Shown piece by piece: positions 43,502-51,936 of a stretch of 64,000 bases of DNA (the first letter of the stretch is position 1; each line of letters opens with the position of its first letter). The translations under genes and the position numbers were made by a program. Source of the DNA: Actinomycetes bacterium (GTDB lineage Bacteria; Actinomycetota; Acidimicrobiia; Acidimicrobiales; Ilumatobacteraceae); contig JAKOUY010000040.1 of assembly GCA_029782355.1 (NCBI GenBank), positions 1 through 64,000 on the forward strand, given 5' to 3'. The notes beneath the pieces were generated by a model. It was not told the DNA's origin, searched no databases, and worked only from the letters and a program-made list of their open reading frames with translations.

Positions 43502-43933
43502 CGCGGCCGGCTCCTCGGCGTCGGCCGGCTCGCCGAGCGTCGGCACGTCGGGGATGATCTCGATGTCGTAGTCGTCGAACCGGCCGTCGAAGGTGGCCAG
43601 GCGGGCGAGGTGGTTCCAGCGCATCATCACCAGGGTGATCGCCACGTCGGGCTCGGCGTCGGCCTGACGGGCGGCGAGGCGATGCTGGCCGGCCACGTGC
43701 ATGGTGTTGACCGGCGCCAGCAGGCTGAGGCGCAGCCGGCGGTCGGGGTCCAGCGTGGCGCGCAACTCGCGCAGGTGGACGTCGAGGGCGACCAGCATGA
43801 TCTCGTCCTCCTCGAAGCGGTCGACCAGCTCGGCGTAGCACTGGGCCGCGGCGCCGTGGTGCGCCGAGTCCGGGTCCAGCAGCGCCGCCAGGAACGACCG
43901 CTCCAGCAGCACCTTCGGCGGATCGAGGCTCAT
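43496..43933 (-). CDS. PIN-like domain protein
   Basis: 145 aa, start ATG overlapping the PAP2 gene by 4 bases. It has the outline of a PIN-domain ribonuclease: VLLERSFLAALLDPDSAHHG at the N-terminus, where the first acidic residue would be Glu instead of the usual Asp, and a C-terminal TLVMMRWNHLARLATFDGRFDDYDIEI, which resembles the end of a PIN domain. The VMxR...FDxxF pattern suggests PIN-like proteins of toxin-antitoxin origin, but no antitoxin gene is next to it; the neighbour is a membrane phosphatase. Function is tentative. Confidence 0.6.
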   Translation of the reverse strand: MSLDPPKVLLERSFLAALLDPDSAHHGAAAQCYAELVDRFEEDEIMLVALDVHLRELRATLDPDRRLRLSLLAPVNTMHVAGQHRLAARQADAEPDVAITLVMMRWNHLARLATFDGRFDDYDIEIIPDVPTLGEPADAEEPAAL

Positions 43934-45000
43934 GCCGCACCGCCGACCATGACCGCCAACGCCGCCCGGGCCCGACCGGCTCGCCGACGGCGGACCGCGC
44001 CCTCGATGCGGTTCCACAGCCAGAACGAGAACACCGTGATGGCCCAGCCGACGATGCCGTCGATCACCCAGTGCTCGCCGAAGAACACCAGGCTGAACAG
44101 CATGACGGCCGGCCACAGCAGCAGGGTGATCTTCACCCAGCGGGAGCGGATCCAGGGGAAGAAGAACATCGGCACGATCAGGGCGAACGAGGCGTGCAGC
44201 GACGGCATCGCCGCCACCTCGTTGGCCCAGTCCTGGCCCTTGACCCACGACTTGACGAACCCGCGGAACCCGAGGTCGTAGAACCCTCGTCCGGTGATCC
44301 GATCGATGCGGGTGAACACGTGATAGCCGCGGTTGCCGTTCGACGCGGCCATCCACGGCGGGATCGTGGGCAGCAGCACGAACAGGATGCAGGCGAGGAA
44401 CAGCAGCGTGGCGAACCGGCGCATGAAGCGGCCCCACTGCCGGTGGCTGACCGCCCAGAGCACCGCCATGCAGATCACCGGGAAGACGAAGTGGCTGTAG
44501 TACGCGCTGGAGAAGATCCACTCGTACCACTGCACCGTGGGCTTGACCAACCAGCGCTGCAGGACGATGTTCGGGTCGTGCCCGAAGAACAGGAAGCGGT
44601 CGATGTTGCGCATCACGTCGAGCTGCAACGGGAAGTAGGGCGTGCGGGTCAGCCGCTCGGTCCCGTCGGCGTGGCCGCGGGTCTGCTCGTACACCCACCA
44701 CATCAGGGCGTAGAGGATGACGTCGCCGACGAGCACCAGCCAGGTCAGGAGTGGTTTGCCGAGGAAGGCACAGCCGAGGAAGATGAACAGCGAGATGGCC
44801 ACCGAGATCCGGTCGATGGGCAGGCCTCGGTTGCGCAACCACCACAGGTACCCGACCAGGTAGGCGGCCATCAGCCCGATGCGCACGTAGCGCAGGTAGT
44901 CGGGCGGGACGACGTCGGCCAGCGAGCGTCGCCGGCCGAGTGGCGCGAGGGACGGCGGTGCGTCGTCGATCAGCGCGGGCCGCTCGGCCATCTCGGTCAT
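43930..45000 (-). CDS. PAP2 superfamily membrane phosphatase/transferase
   Basis: 356-aa integral membrane protein with about six to seven membrane segments after a cytoplasmic N-terminus. The PAP2 motifs are AAMPSLHASFALI with the phosphate-binding Ser-x-His and EHWVIDGIVGW with the second histidine and aspartate, as in inositol-phosphorylceramide-synthase-like (PAP2_3) proteins. It may handle phospholipid or isoprenyl-phosphate headgroups. Minus-strand TAGCCT ends 7 nt before the ATG; the next gene overlaps its stop by 4 bases. Confidence 0.88.
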   Translation of the reverse strand: MTEMAERPALIDDAPPSLAPLGRRRSLADVVPPDYLRYVRIGLMAAYLVGYLWWLRNRGLPIDRISVAISLFIFLGCAFLGKPLLTWLVLVGDVILYALMWWVYEQTRGHADGTERLTRTPYFPLQLDVMRNIDRFLFFGHDPNIVLQRWLVKPTVQWYEWIFSSAYYSHFVFPVICMAVLWAVSHRQWGRFMRRFATLLFLACILFVLLPTIPPWMAASNGNRGYHVFTRIDRITGRGFYDLGFRGFVKSWVKGQDWANEVAAMPSLHASFALIVPMFFFPWIRSRWVKITLLLWPAVMLFSLVFFGEHWVIDGIVGWAITVFSFWLWNRIEGAVRRRRAGRARAALAVMVGGAA

Positions 45001-45007
45001 TCGGGCA

Positions 45008-45013
45008 AGGCTA
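45008..45013 (-). promoter_or_regulatory. Probable -10 box (TAGCCT) of the PAP2 gene, leaderless
   Basis: TAGCCT on the minus strand ends 7 nt before the ATG at 45000 and is in the 37-bp gap after coxM. Confidence 0.5.
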
Positions 45014-45037
45014 CTGAGGGCCTGCGTCGTTCGGTGG

Positions 45038-45858
45038 TCAGCCGGCGCAGGCCTCCAGCGCCCGGCGCACCAGCACCTTGGCCAGATGGACGCGGAACGC
45101 CGGGCTGGCGTTCAGGTCGGCCTGCGGCTCGGCCTCCGCCGCGGCCAGCTCGGCGGCGTCGGCGATCGATGCCCCGCCGGCCAGGGCCGCCATCGCGCTG
45201 GTCGCCAGCACCGGCGTCGAACCCATGTTCACCAGGCCGATGCCACACCCGTCGTCGACGCGCCAGGCGGCCACGCCGACGATGGCCCAGTCCTGGGCCC
45301 GGCGGTTGAACTTCTGGAAGCTGAACCCGGCGCCGGTAACCTTGGGGACCCGAACCTCGACCAGCAGCTCGTCGGGGGCCAACGCCGTCTCCAGGAAGCC
45401 GCGGAAGAACTCCCGGGCGGGGATCTCCCGCCGGCCGCCCGGCCCCTGGGCCACGTAGGTGGCGCCGAGCGCCAGCGTGGTGGCCGGGAGATCCGAGGCC
45501 GGGTCGCCGTGGGCCAACGAGCCGCCGATGGTCCCACGGTGGCGAACCTGCGGATCGCCGACCTCGTGGGCCGCGGCGCACAGCAGCGGCACATGGGCGG
45601 CCAGCAGGTCGCTGTGCTCGACGTCGGAGTGCCGGGTCAGGGCGCCGATGGCCACCGCGTCGCCGTCCTCGCGGATGTAGGACAGGTCGGCGATCCGGCC
45701 GATGTCGACCAGCACCGCCGGGGCGGCGAGGCGCAGCTTCATGAGCGGCAGCAGGCTGTGCCCGCCGGCCAGGAACTTGGCCTCGTCACCGTGCTCGCCG
45801 ATCAGGGCGATGGCCTGCTCGGCGGACTCGGCGCGGACGTAGTCGAACGGTGCCGGGT

Positions 45859-45862
<4 letters not shown>
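45038..45862 (-). CDS. Molybdenum hydroxylase FAD subunit (CoxM/xanthine dehydrogenase subunit B-like)
   Basis: 274-aa FAD-binding middle subunit. The N-terminal [15 protein letters not shown] and the [16 protein letters not shown] motifs bind FAD in this family, and the C-terminal CO_deh_flav_C domain follows. The GTG at 45862 overlaps the stop of the iron-sulfur gene by 4 bases. It transfers electrons from the FeS subunit to an acceptor. The large subunit is encoded 7 kb downstream in map order, in another operon. Confidence 0.93.
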
Positions 45863-46335
<473 letters not shown>

Positions 46336-46417
46336 GATCGCGTTCCCCTTCGAACCCTCGCAGCCGGGCGGCACGAGCGTCCCACATCATGCCTCATGGC
46401 CAGCCGGGCGGGCGATG

Positions 46418-47260
46418 TCAGGCCAGGGGCCGGTGGTGGTGCGGTTGGCGGCGGGGGAGCGTGAGCACGAACGCCACGGCGAACACCCCCGCGGCCACCA
46501 GGGCGATGGTGGCGGCCGGGGCCGCCCCGCCGCTGAGGTGGTAGCTGAGGATCAGCCCGGCCACGCCCTCGGCCACACCCAGCGCCACGGCCCATCCGGT
46601 CATCGCCCGCAGCGTGCGGGTGAACAGCCGGGCCGTGGCCGGCGGGGTGACGAGCATCGTCACCGACAGGATCGTGCCGACGGTGCGCAGGCTGATCACC
46701 ACGACGACCGCGAGCAGGGCGATGAGCACCCCGTGGACCAGCTCGACGTGGACGCCGGACTGTTCGGCGTGGACGTGGTCGAAGGTCGCCATGCGCAACT
46801 CGTGGAACAGCACGGCGATGACCACGATGGCACCGGCGCCCAGCGCGGCGTTGACCGCCAGGTCGCCCCATCCCACCGTCAGCAGCTGGCCGAACAGGAA
46901 GTGGCTGAGCTCGACGCCCGAGTCGAGGCGGGAGATGATCAGCACGCCGGCGGCGAAGCCGGCGGTCCCGAGCACGGCGATCAGGGCCTCCGAGCCGAGT
47001 CGGCGGTTGGCCGACAGCGCCAGCAGCAGCACGGCCATGACCACGCCGGCACCCAGGGCGCCGAGGACCACGTTGAACCCGGCGGCGTAGGCCACGCCCA
47101 CACCGGCCAGCGTGCCGTGGGCCATGGCGTCCCCGAGGTTGGCCATCCGCCGCAGGACCACCCAGGTGCCGACCACCGGGGCGACGATGCCGACGATGAT
47201 CGTGGCCAGTAGCGCTCGGCGCATGAACTCGAGCTGGAACGGCTCAGTGAGCAGGCGCAT
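46418..47260 (-). CDS. znuB: Zinc/manganese-type ABC transporter permease
   Basis: 280-aa permease of the ABC-3 family with eight or more membrane segments; GDAMAHGTLAGVGVAYAAG and SVTMLVTPPATARL are family hallmarks. The C-terminus is His-rich (PHHHRP), which could bind metal. Its ATG overlaps the ATPase stop by 17 bases. A substrate-binding protein (ZnuA) is not encoded next to it. With the divergent Fur-family regulator this looks like a zinc uptake unit (inference). Confidence 0.9.
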   Translation of the reverse strand: MRLLTEPFQLEFMRRALLATIIVGIVAPVVGTWVVLRRMANLGDAMAHGTLAGVGVAYAAGFNVVLGALGAGVVMAVLLLALSANRRLGSEALIAVLGTAGFAAGVLIISRLDSGVELSHFLFGQLLTVGWGDLAVNAALGAGAIVVIAVLFHELRMATFDHVHAEQSGVHVELVHGVLIALLAVVVVISLRTVGTILSVTMLVTPPATARLFTRTLRAMTGWAVALGVAEGVAGLILSYHLSGGAAPAATIALVAAGVFAVAFVLTLPRRQPHHHRPLA

Positions 47261-48011
47261 GACCGGCCGTGCCGAAGGTGGCGTCGAGGACGTCGGCGGC
47301 CAGCACCGCGTCGGGCGTGCCGTCGGCGCGCAGCGTGCCGTTGATGGCCAGGCACCGTCCGAAGCGCCGGCGGGCCATGGCCAGGTCGTGGGTCGCCACC
47401 AGGAGGGTGGTCCCCCGCCCGGCCAGCTGGGCGAAGAGCTCGAACATCTCGGCGGTGGTCGGCTGGTCGACCCCGCTCAACGCTTCGTCCAGCAGGACCA
47501 CCGTCGCCTCCTGGGCCAGGGCGCGGGCCAGGTAGACGCGCTGCAGCTGGCCGCCCGACAGTTCCAACAGGCCGCGGTCGGCGACGCCCGCCAGGCCGAC
47601 CTCGGCCAGCGCGTGGCACGCCGCGTCACGGTCGTCGGGTGTCGGGCGGCGGTACCAGGCGGAGAACCGCCGCCGACCGGTCAGGACCAGCTCGCCGGCG
47701 GTGATCGGGAAGGCCAGGTCGCTGTCGTTGCGCTGGGCGATGTAGGCCAGGTCCATCCGCTCGGTGCGGTCGTGGCAGTGCACCCCGTTCACCGTCACCG
47801 TGCCCGTGTGGTTGACCAGCCCACAGATCGCCTTGAACAGCGTGCTCTTGCCGGCACCGTTGGGCCCGATCACCCCGATCAGCTCGCCCGGGGCGGCGCG
47901 GAAGGTGACCCCGGACAGGATCTGGCGGTGGCCATAGGCCACCCCGAGGTCCTCGACCTGCAGGACCGCCGGCTCGCTCACCGCACCGACGTTATCAAGA
48001 TCGATTCCCAT
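47244..48011 (-). CDS. znuC: Zinc/manganese-type ABC transporter ATP-binding protein
   Basis: ATPase of the metal importer, up to 255 aa. Walker A GPNGAGKST, Q-loop, LSGGQLQRVYLARAL signature and Walker B VVLLDEALSGVD are clear. Two starts are possible: ATG 48011 gives an N-terminal extension MGIDLDNVGAV, while GTG 47981 (VSEPAVLQVEDL) starts just before the ABC domain. GATAAC on the minus strand ends 9 nt before the GTG and would give a leaderless mRNA, so I favour 47981 biologically while listing the longer frame. Confidence 0.92.
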   Translation of the reverse strand: MGIDLDNVGAVSEPAVLQVEDLGVAYGHRQILSGVTFRAAPGELIGVIGPNGAGKSTLFKAICGLVNHTGTVTVNGVHCHDRTERMDLAYIAQRNDSDLAFPITAGELVLTGRRRFSAWYRRPTPDDRDAACHALAEVGLAGVADRGLLELSGGQLQRVYLARALAQEATVVLLDEALSGVDQPTTAEMFELFAQLAGRGTTLLVATHDLAMARRRFGRCLAINGTLRADGTPDAVLAADVLDATFGTAGHAPAH

Positions 48012-48016
48012 TCACG
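47991..48016. promoter_or_regulatory. Candidate shared promoter and Zur operator region of znuCB and zur
   Basis: The short divergent region holds GTTATCAAGATCGATTCCCA (47991-48010), an AT-rich stretch unlike its surroundings and like Fur/Zur operators in composition though not a perfect palindrome. TTCACG at 48011-48016 is a possible -35 of zur, paired with TACGCT at 48035-48040 over 18 bases. On the minus strand GATAAC (47996-47991) may be the -10 of znuC. Confidence 0.4.
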
Positions 48017-48034
48017 TCCAGGACGCCCGGACGG

Positions 48035-48040
48035 TACGCT
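48035..48040 (+). promoter_or_regulatory. Probable -10 box (TACGCT) of zur, leaderless
   Basis: TACGCT ends 6 nt before the GTG at 48047; TTCACG lies 18 bases upstream as a -35. Confidence 0.5.
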
Positions 48041-48046
48041 GCGCCC

Positions 48047-48505
48047 GTGGCGCGACGCACGGCCGATCCCGACCACGGCGTCGATCCGCGGATCCTCGCC
48101 GCAGTGACCGCCAGCGGGCAACGCTTCACCCGGCACAAGGCCGCGGTGCTCGCCGCGCTGGCCGCCGGCGAGGGCCCGTTGACCGTCGACGAGGTGGTCG
48201 AGGCCAGTGGCGCGCCGACCTCGACGGCGTACCGGATCCTGGCCGAGCTGGGCGAGGCCGCGGTGGTCCAGCGGGTCCCCGGCGCCGACCGCACCGATCG
48301 CTACGAGCTCGACGAGGCGTTCACCGACGACCATCACCATCACCTGGTCTGCGTGGCCTGCGGATCGGTCGCCGACTTCGCCCCCGGCGCCGCCGTGGAG
48401 CGCGCCGTGCGCGCCGAACTCGCCGGGCTGGCGCAGCGGTACGGGTTCATCCCCGACCGCCACGTGTTCGACATCCACGGAACCTGCGCCGACTGCGCCG
48501 GCTGA
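48047..48505 (+). CDS. zur: Fur family transcriptional regulator (probably Zur)
   Basis: 152-aa metalloregulator. The winged-helix domain contains RFTRHKAAVLAAL and the recognition helix region EVVEASGAPTSTAYRIL. The dimerisation domain has the DHHHHLVCVACG metal site and a second Cys pair in GTCADCAG near the end, which would hold the structural zinc. Divergent placement next to znuCB suggests Zur rather than Fur, but metal specificity is inferred from context only. Leaderless start at GTG. Confidence 0.9.
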   Translation: MARRTADPDHGVDPRILAAVTASGQRFTRHKAAVLAALAAGEGPLTVDEVVEASGAPTSTAYRILAELGEAAVVQRVPGADRTDRYELDEAFTDDHHHHLVCVACGSVADFAPGAAVERAVRAELAGLAQRYGFIPDRHVFDIHGTCADCAG

Positions 48506-48506
48506 G

Positions 48507-48965
48507 CTAGCGCGCGCCCCAGACGAACCGGTGGGTGTGGATGCCGAAGTAGGTGAAGCTCTCCACGCTGCGCACGCCGGTGATCCGACGGATCTTGTCG
48601 TCGATCACCGTGAGGAGCGCGGCGGAGTCCTCGCACAGCACCTCGACCAGCAGGTCGAACGAGCCCGAGGTGAAGACCACGTAGATCACGCCGTCGATGG
48701 CCGCGATGGCGTCGGCGACGGTGCGGACGTTGCGTTCGACGCGCACGCCCAGCGCAGCCATGACCGGATAGCCGAGGGCCAGCGGGTCGGTGACCCCGAC
48801 GATGCGCACGACACCCTGGTCGAGCAGCCGCTGGACCCGCACCCGGGTGGCGGCGGGGGACAGACCGACGTGCTCGGCGAGTTCCGCATAGCTGGCGCGC
48901 CCGTCACGCTGCAGGGCGTCGATCAGCGTTCGATCGGTGGCATCGAGCGCCGGGCCCTCGCTCAC
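48507..48965 (-). CDS. Lrp/AsnC family transcriptional regulator
   Basis: 152-aa regulator. The N-terminal winged helix (ALDATDRTLIDALQRDGRASYAELAEHVGLSPAATRVRV, about residues 6-45) is followed by the RAM effector-binding domain (YVVFTSGSFDLLVEVLC). The GTG start at 48965 overlaps the aminotransferase stop by 4 bases (GTGA), so the regulator and the enzyme are coupled. Lrp proteins usually sense an amino acid; here most likely a substrate or product of the aminotransferase. Confidence 0.92.
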   Translation of the reverse strand: MSEGPALDATDRTLIDALQRDGRASYAELAEHVGLSPAATRVRVQRLLDQGVVRIVGVTDPLALGYPVMAALGVRVERNVRTVADAIAAIDGVIYVVFTSGSFDLLVEVLCEDSAALLTVIDDKIRRITGVRSVESFTYFGIHTHRFVWGAR

Positions 48966-50317
48966 GCGACCAAGGCTGCCACAGCTCGGTCGAACACGTC
49001 CGTATGGGCGGCGACGTCGGCGGCGGTGTGGAACGGCGAGCACAGCGCCATGTTGTGGAACGGGGTCAGGAGCATGCCCTCGTTCAACGCCCAGAGGTGC
49101 ATGAACGCGTCGAGCTCGGCGTCCACTGCAGCCGCGGCGGCGGCTCCGTGGCGCGGTGGCGGGCAGAACCAGTACTCGGCGCGACAGCCGAGTTGCTGGA
49201 CGTGCCACGGCAGCTCGTAGCGCTCGATCGTGGCGGCCACCCCGCCGGCCCAGGCGCTGGCCAGCGGGATGGCGACGTCGAAGTCCTCCTGGCGCACGGC
49301 GTGGGACAGCGTGGCCCGCACTGCTGCCAGCGCCAGGGCGTTGCCGGTCAGGGTGCCGCCGATGCCGCTGACGTCGATGCCCCCGTCGTACATCGCCGGG
49401 TGCAGGCGGTCGGCCATCTCCGCGGTCATGCCGTAGGCGGCAGCCGGCACGCCGCCGCCGATGGTCTTGCCGATGACCAGGAAGTCGGGCTCCAGGCCCC
49501 AGGCGGCCGTGGCTCCGCCGGGGCCGACGCAGATGGTGTGGGTCTCGTCGATGACCAGCAGCGTGCCGGCGGCGCGGGTCAGCCGGCGCAGGCCGTCATG
49601 GAAGCCCGCGTCCGGCGGGACGATGCCGATGTTGGTCAGTGCCGGTTCGGCCAGCACGGCGGCGATGTCCCCGCGCCCGAGTGCTGCGGCGACGGCGTCG
49701 AGGTCGTTGAACGGCACCACCACGGTGGTCAGCGCCGGGTCGACCGCCGGGCCGATGCTGCCGGGCCGGGGGACCGTCCGCCCGGCCGCATCCATGGTCA
49801 CCAACGCCTCGTCGACCGACCCGTGGTAGCACCAGTCGAACACCAGGATCTTCGGCCGCCCGGTGATCTGGCGGCAGAAGCGCAGCACGAAGCGGTTGGC
49901 GTCCGTGGCGGTCATCGCCATCTGCCAGCGGTCCAGCCCGAAGCGGCGGGACAGCTCCGCACCCACCCAGGCAGCATCGGCGGACGGCAGCATCGTGGTG
50001 CTACCGCGGCGGGCCTGGGTGGCAACGGCATCGGCGACGGGCGCCAGGGCGTGACCGGTCATCGCCCCGGTGTCGCCGAGGCACCAGTCGACGTACTCGA
50101 TGCCGTCGACGTCGGTGAACCGGGCGCCCTCGGCCTGGTCGACGACGATCGGGAACGAGCCCGGCCACCGGGTCATCCAGGCCATCGGCACCCCACCGAG
50201 CAGGCTGCTGGCGCGGTCGGCGGCCAGCGCGGCCGACCGCGGGTGGAGGTCGACGAAGCGCTGCCGCTCGTGGGCATGGAGCTTGGCGATCCGACTCCTG
50301 ACAATCGATTCACGCAT
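48962..50317 (-). CDS. Class-III aminotransferase (glutamate-1-semialdehyde aminomutase-like)
   Basis: 451-aa PLP-dependent enzyme. The PLP lysine is in VIGKTIGGGVPAA, the cofactor-binding aspartate in LLVIDETHTI, and the GSIGPAVDPA and GGTLTGNALALAAV segments are class-III features. The closest general type is the GSA-aminomutase group, but the N-terminus (MRESIVRSRIAKLHAHER) and the neighbour regulator suggest a catabolic amine or amino-acid aminotransferase instead. Minus-strand TAAGGT ends 6 nt before the ATG. Confidence 0.87.
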   Translation of the reverse strand: MRESIVRSRIAKLHAHERQRFVDLHPRSAALAADRASSLLGGVPMAWMTRWPGSFPIVVDQAEGARFTDVDGIEYVDWCLGDTGAMTGHALAPVADAVATQARRGSTTMLPSADAAWVGAELSRRFGLDRWQMAMTATDANRFVLRFCRQITGRPKILVFDWCYHGSVDEALVTMDAAGRTVPRPGSIGPAVDPALTTVVVPFNDLDAVAAALGRGDIAAVLAEPALTNIGIVPPDAGFHDGLRRLTRAAGTLLVIDETHTICVGPGGATAAWGLEPDFLVIGKTIGGGVPAAAYGMTAEMADRLHPAMYDGGIDVSGIGGTLTGNALALAAVRATLSHAVRQEDFDVAIPLASAWAGGVAATIERYELPWHVQQLGCRAEYWFCPPPRHGAAAAAAVDAELDAFMHLWALNEGMLLTPFHNMALCSPFHTAADVAAHTDVFDRAVAALVA

Positions 50318-50323
50318 GAAATG

Positions 50324-50329
50324 ACCTTA
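50324..50329 (-). promoter_or_regulatory. Probable -10 box (TAAGGT) of the aminotransferase-lrp operon, leaderless
   Basis: TAAGGT ends 6 nt before the ATG at 50317; a TGGAAA -35-like hexamer lies 17 bases further upstream. Confidence 0.5.
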
Positions 50330-50386
50330 CGGCAAGCGCTTCGATGTTTCCACGGAGATTCGACGGATGGGCCGTGATCTGGGCCG

Positions 50387-51172
50387 CTAGATCCGGTCGA
50401 CGCTCGACAGGCCTCGGCGGGCCCACAGCGTGGTCACCAGCCCGAGCCCGGTGAGCGCCAGCAGGCCCGGCCAGGTGTGCGCCCAGGTCACCCGGCCGAG
50501 GAACCCTTGGCGGGCCATCCGCAGGATGTTGGTCACCGGGTTGACCCGGGCGATCGGCTTGGCCCACCCGCTCATCAGCGCCAGCGGCATCTGCGAGGCC
50601 GACAGGAAGATGGCCGTGAAGATGGCGAACTGCATCAGCGGGGCGGCGGCCATCGAGCGCATCCGGTAGGCCAAGCCGAGGCCCCAGCCGGCGGCCACGA
50701 AGCCGACCCCGAGGGCAGCCACCCCGAGGACCGCCAGGCCGAGCCATCCCCCGGGCACGTTCATCCCGCCGATCAGGCCGACCGCGGTGACGAGCACCAC
50801 GGGAAACACGGCGCGCAGCACGGCGGCTGCCAGCGGGCCGGCCACCAGCGCTCGGCGGGGCATCGGCGCCATCCGCAGCCGGTCGAGGAACCCGGACTGG
50901 ATGTCGATGATCGTGGCGAAGCCGATGCTCATCGCCCCGAACCCGGCGCCCTGCAGCGCGGCGAGCGGCACGAACCAGTCGAGCGAGTTGCGGATGCCGG
51001 CAAGGTGGATGGCGGCGGCGAAGGCCCCGCTGAAGGCGATCGCCTGGAACACCGGCATGAGCAGGGCGGGGAAGAAGGCCGACGGCAGGCGCACCACCCG
51101 GCGCAGGTTGCGGGCCACCAGCGCCCGGGCGGGGGCGGCCGTCGAGACCGTCGGGCCGTCGAGCGTGCTCAT
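50387..51172 (-). CDS. ABC-2 type transporter permease (second)
   Basis: 261-aa integral membrane protein with about six helices, ABC-2 type, in an exporter operon. Recognisable parts are RLRMAPMPRRALVAGPLAAAVLR, typical of DrrB-like permeases, and NPVTNILRMARQGFLG near the C-terminus. Its ATG overlaps the stop of the preceding permease by 4 bases. The exporter's substrate is not predictable. It is the last gene of the unit beginning with the CoxL-like gene. Confidence 0.88.
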   Translation of the reverse strand: MSTLDGPTVSTAAPARALVARNLRRVVRLPSAFFPALLMPVFQAIAFSGAFAAAIHLAGIRNSLDWFVPLAALQGAGFGAMSIGFATIIDIQSGFLDRLRMAPMPRRALVAGPLAAAVLRAVFPVVLVTAVGLIGGMNVPGGWLGLAVLGVAALGVGFVAAGWGLGLAYRMRSMAAAPLMQFAIFTAIFLSASQMPLALMSGWAKPIARVNPVTNILRMARQGFLGRVTWAHTWPGLLALTGLGLVTTLWARRGLSSVDRI

Positions 51173-51936
51173 GGCGCAGCCAGGCGACGGTGCAGCGAGC
51201 GCAGGGCGAAGCCGATCGAGACCACGGCCACGCCGGCCGGGATCCCCCAGGCGGTGGCGAACTGCTGGGTGCCGAGTGGGCGGGTGACGAACTGGCGGAG
51301 GCCCTCGACGACGTGCGAGGTCGGGTTGACGTCGGCGACGTGGCGGTACCAGCCGCTCATGTACTGGCGGGGGAAGAAGGCCGAGGACAGGAACAGCAGG
51401 ACGAAGACGAGCGGGAAGGCCCCCTGGACGGCTTCGCTCGACCCGCTGCGAATGGCGAACCCGGCGAACAGCCCGGCCACGGCCAGCCCGATCAACCCGC
51501 CGCCGACGACGACGCCGACGAACCCACCGATGCCCCCGTGGACGCGCACCCCGAACGCCATGAACACCGCCAGGAACACCGCGGCCTGGACGGCGCCGAC
51601 CACGAACGACGACGCCAACCGGCCGACCACGATCGACGAGCGGGTCACGGGGGAGGCGACCATCCGCTCCCAGAACCCGCCTTCGATGTCGGTGGCCAGG
51701 TCCGATGCCGCCGCGGTGGCACCGAACAGCACGCCCTGGATCACGGCCCCGGCGGCGGAGAAGGCCAGGTAGGAGTCGGCCGGGAACCCCGGCAGGCGGG
51801 TGGCCGCCTTGCCGAACGAACTGACGCCGAGGGCGGCGAAGAACAGCGGGAAGACGAACGACGGGGCCAGGGACTCCGGCTGGCGCAGTCGGCCGATCAG
51901 GCTGCGCCGGGCGAAGGCCAGGGTCTCGCGGATCAC
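51169..51936 (-). CDS. ABC-2 type transporter permease (first)
   Basis: 255-aa DrrB-like permease with about six membrane helices. Segments such as GGFWERMVASPVTRSSIVVGRL and PTSHVVEGLRQFVTR are characteristic. GTG start at 51936 overlaps the ATPase stop by 4 bases (GTGA). Paired with the next gene for a heterodimeric membrane part. Confidence 0.88.
   Translation of the reverse strand: MIRETLAFARRSLIGRLRQPESLAPSFVFPLFFAALGVSSFGKAATRLPGFPADSYLAFSAAGAVIQGVLFGATAAASDLATDIEGGFWERMVASPVTRSSIVVGRLASSFVVGAVQAAVFLAVFMAFGVRVHGGIGGFVGVVVGGGLIGLAVAGLFAGFAIRSGSSEAVQGAFPLVFVLLFLSSAFFPRQYMSGWYRHVADVNPTSHVVEGLRQFVTRPLGTQQFATAWGIPAGVAVVSIGFALRSLHRRLAAP

Noticed and set aside
43496-43933. Toxin-antitoxin module.
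   Set aside because: No antitoxin-like gene is adjacent; the upstream overlapping gene is a membrane phosphatase.
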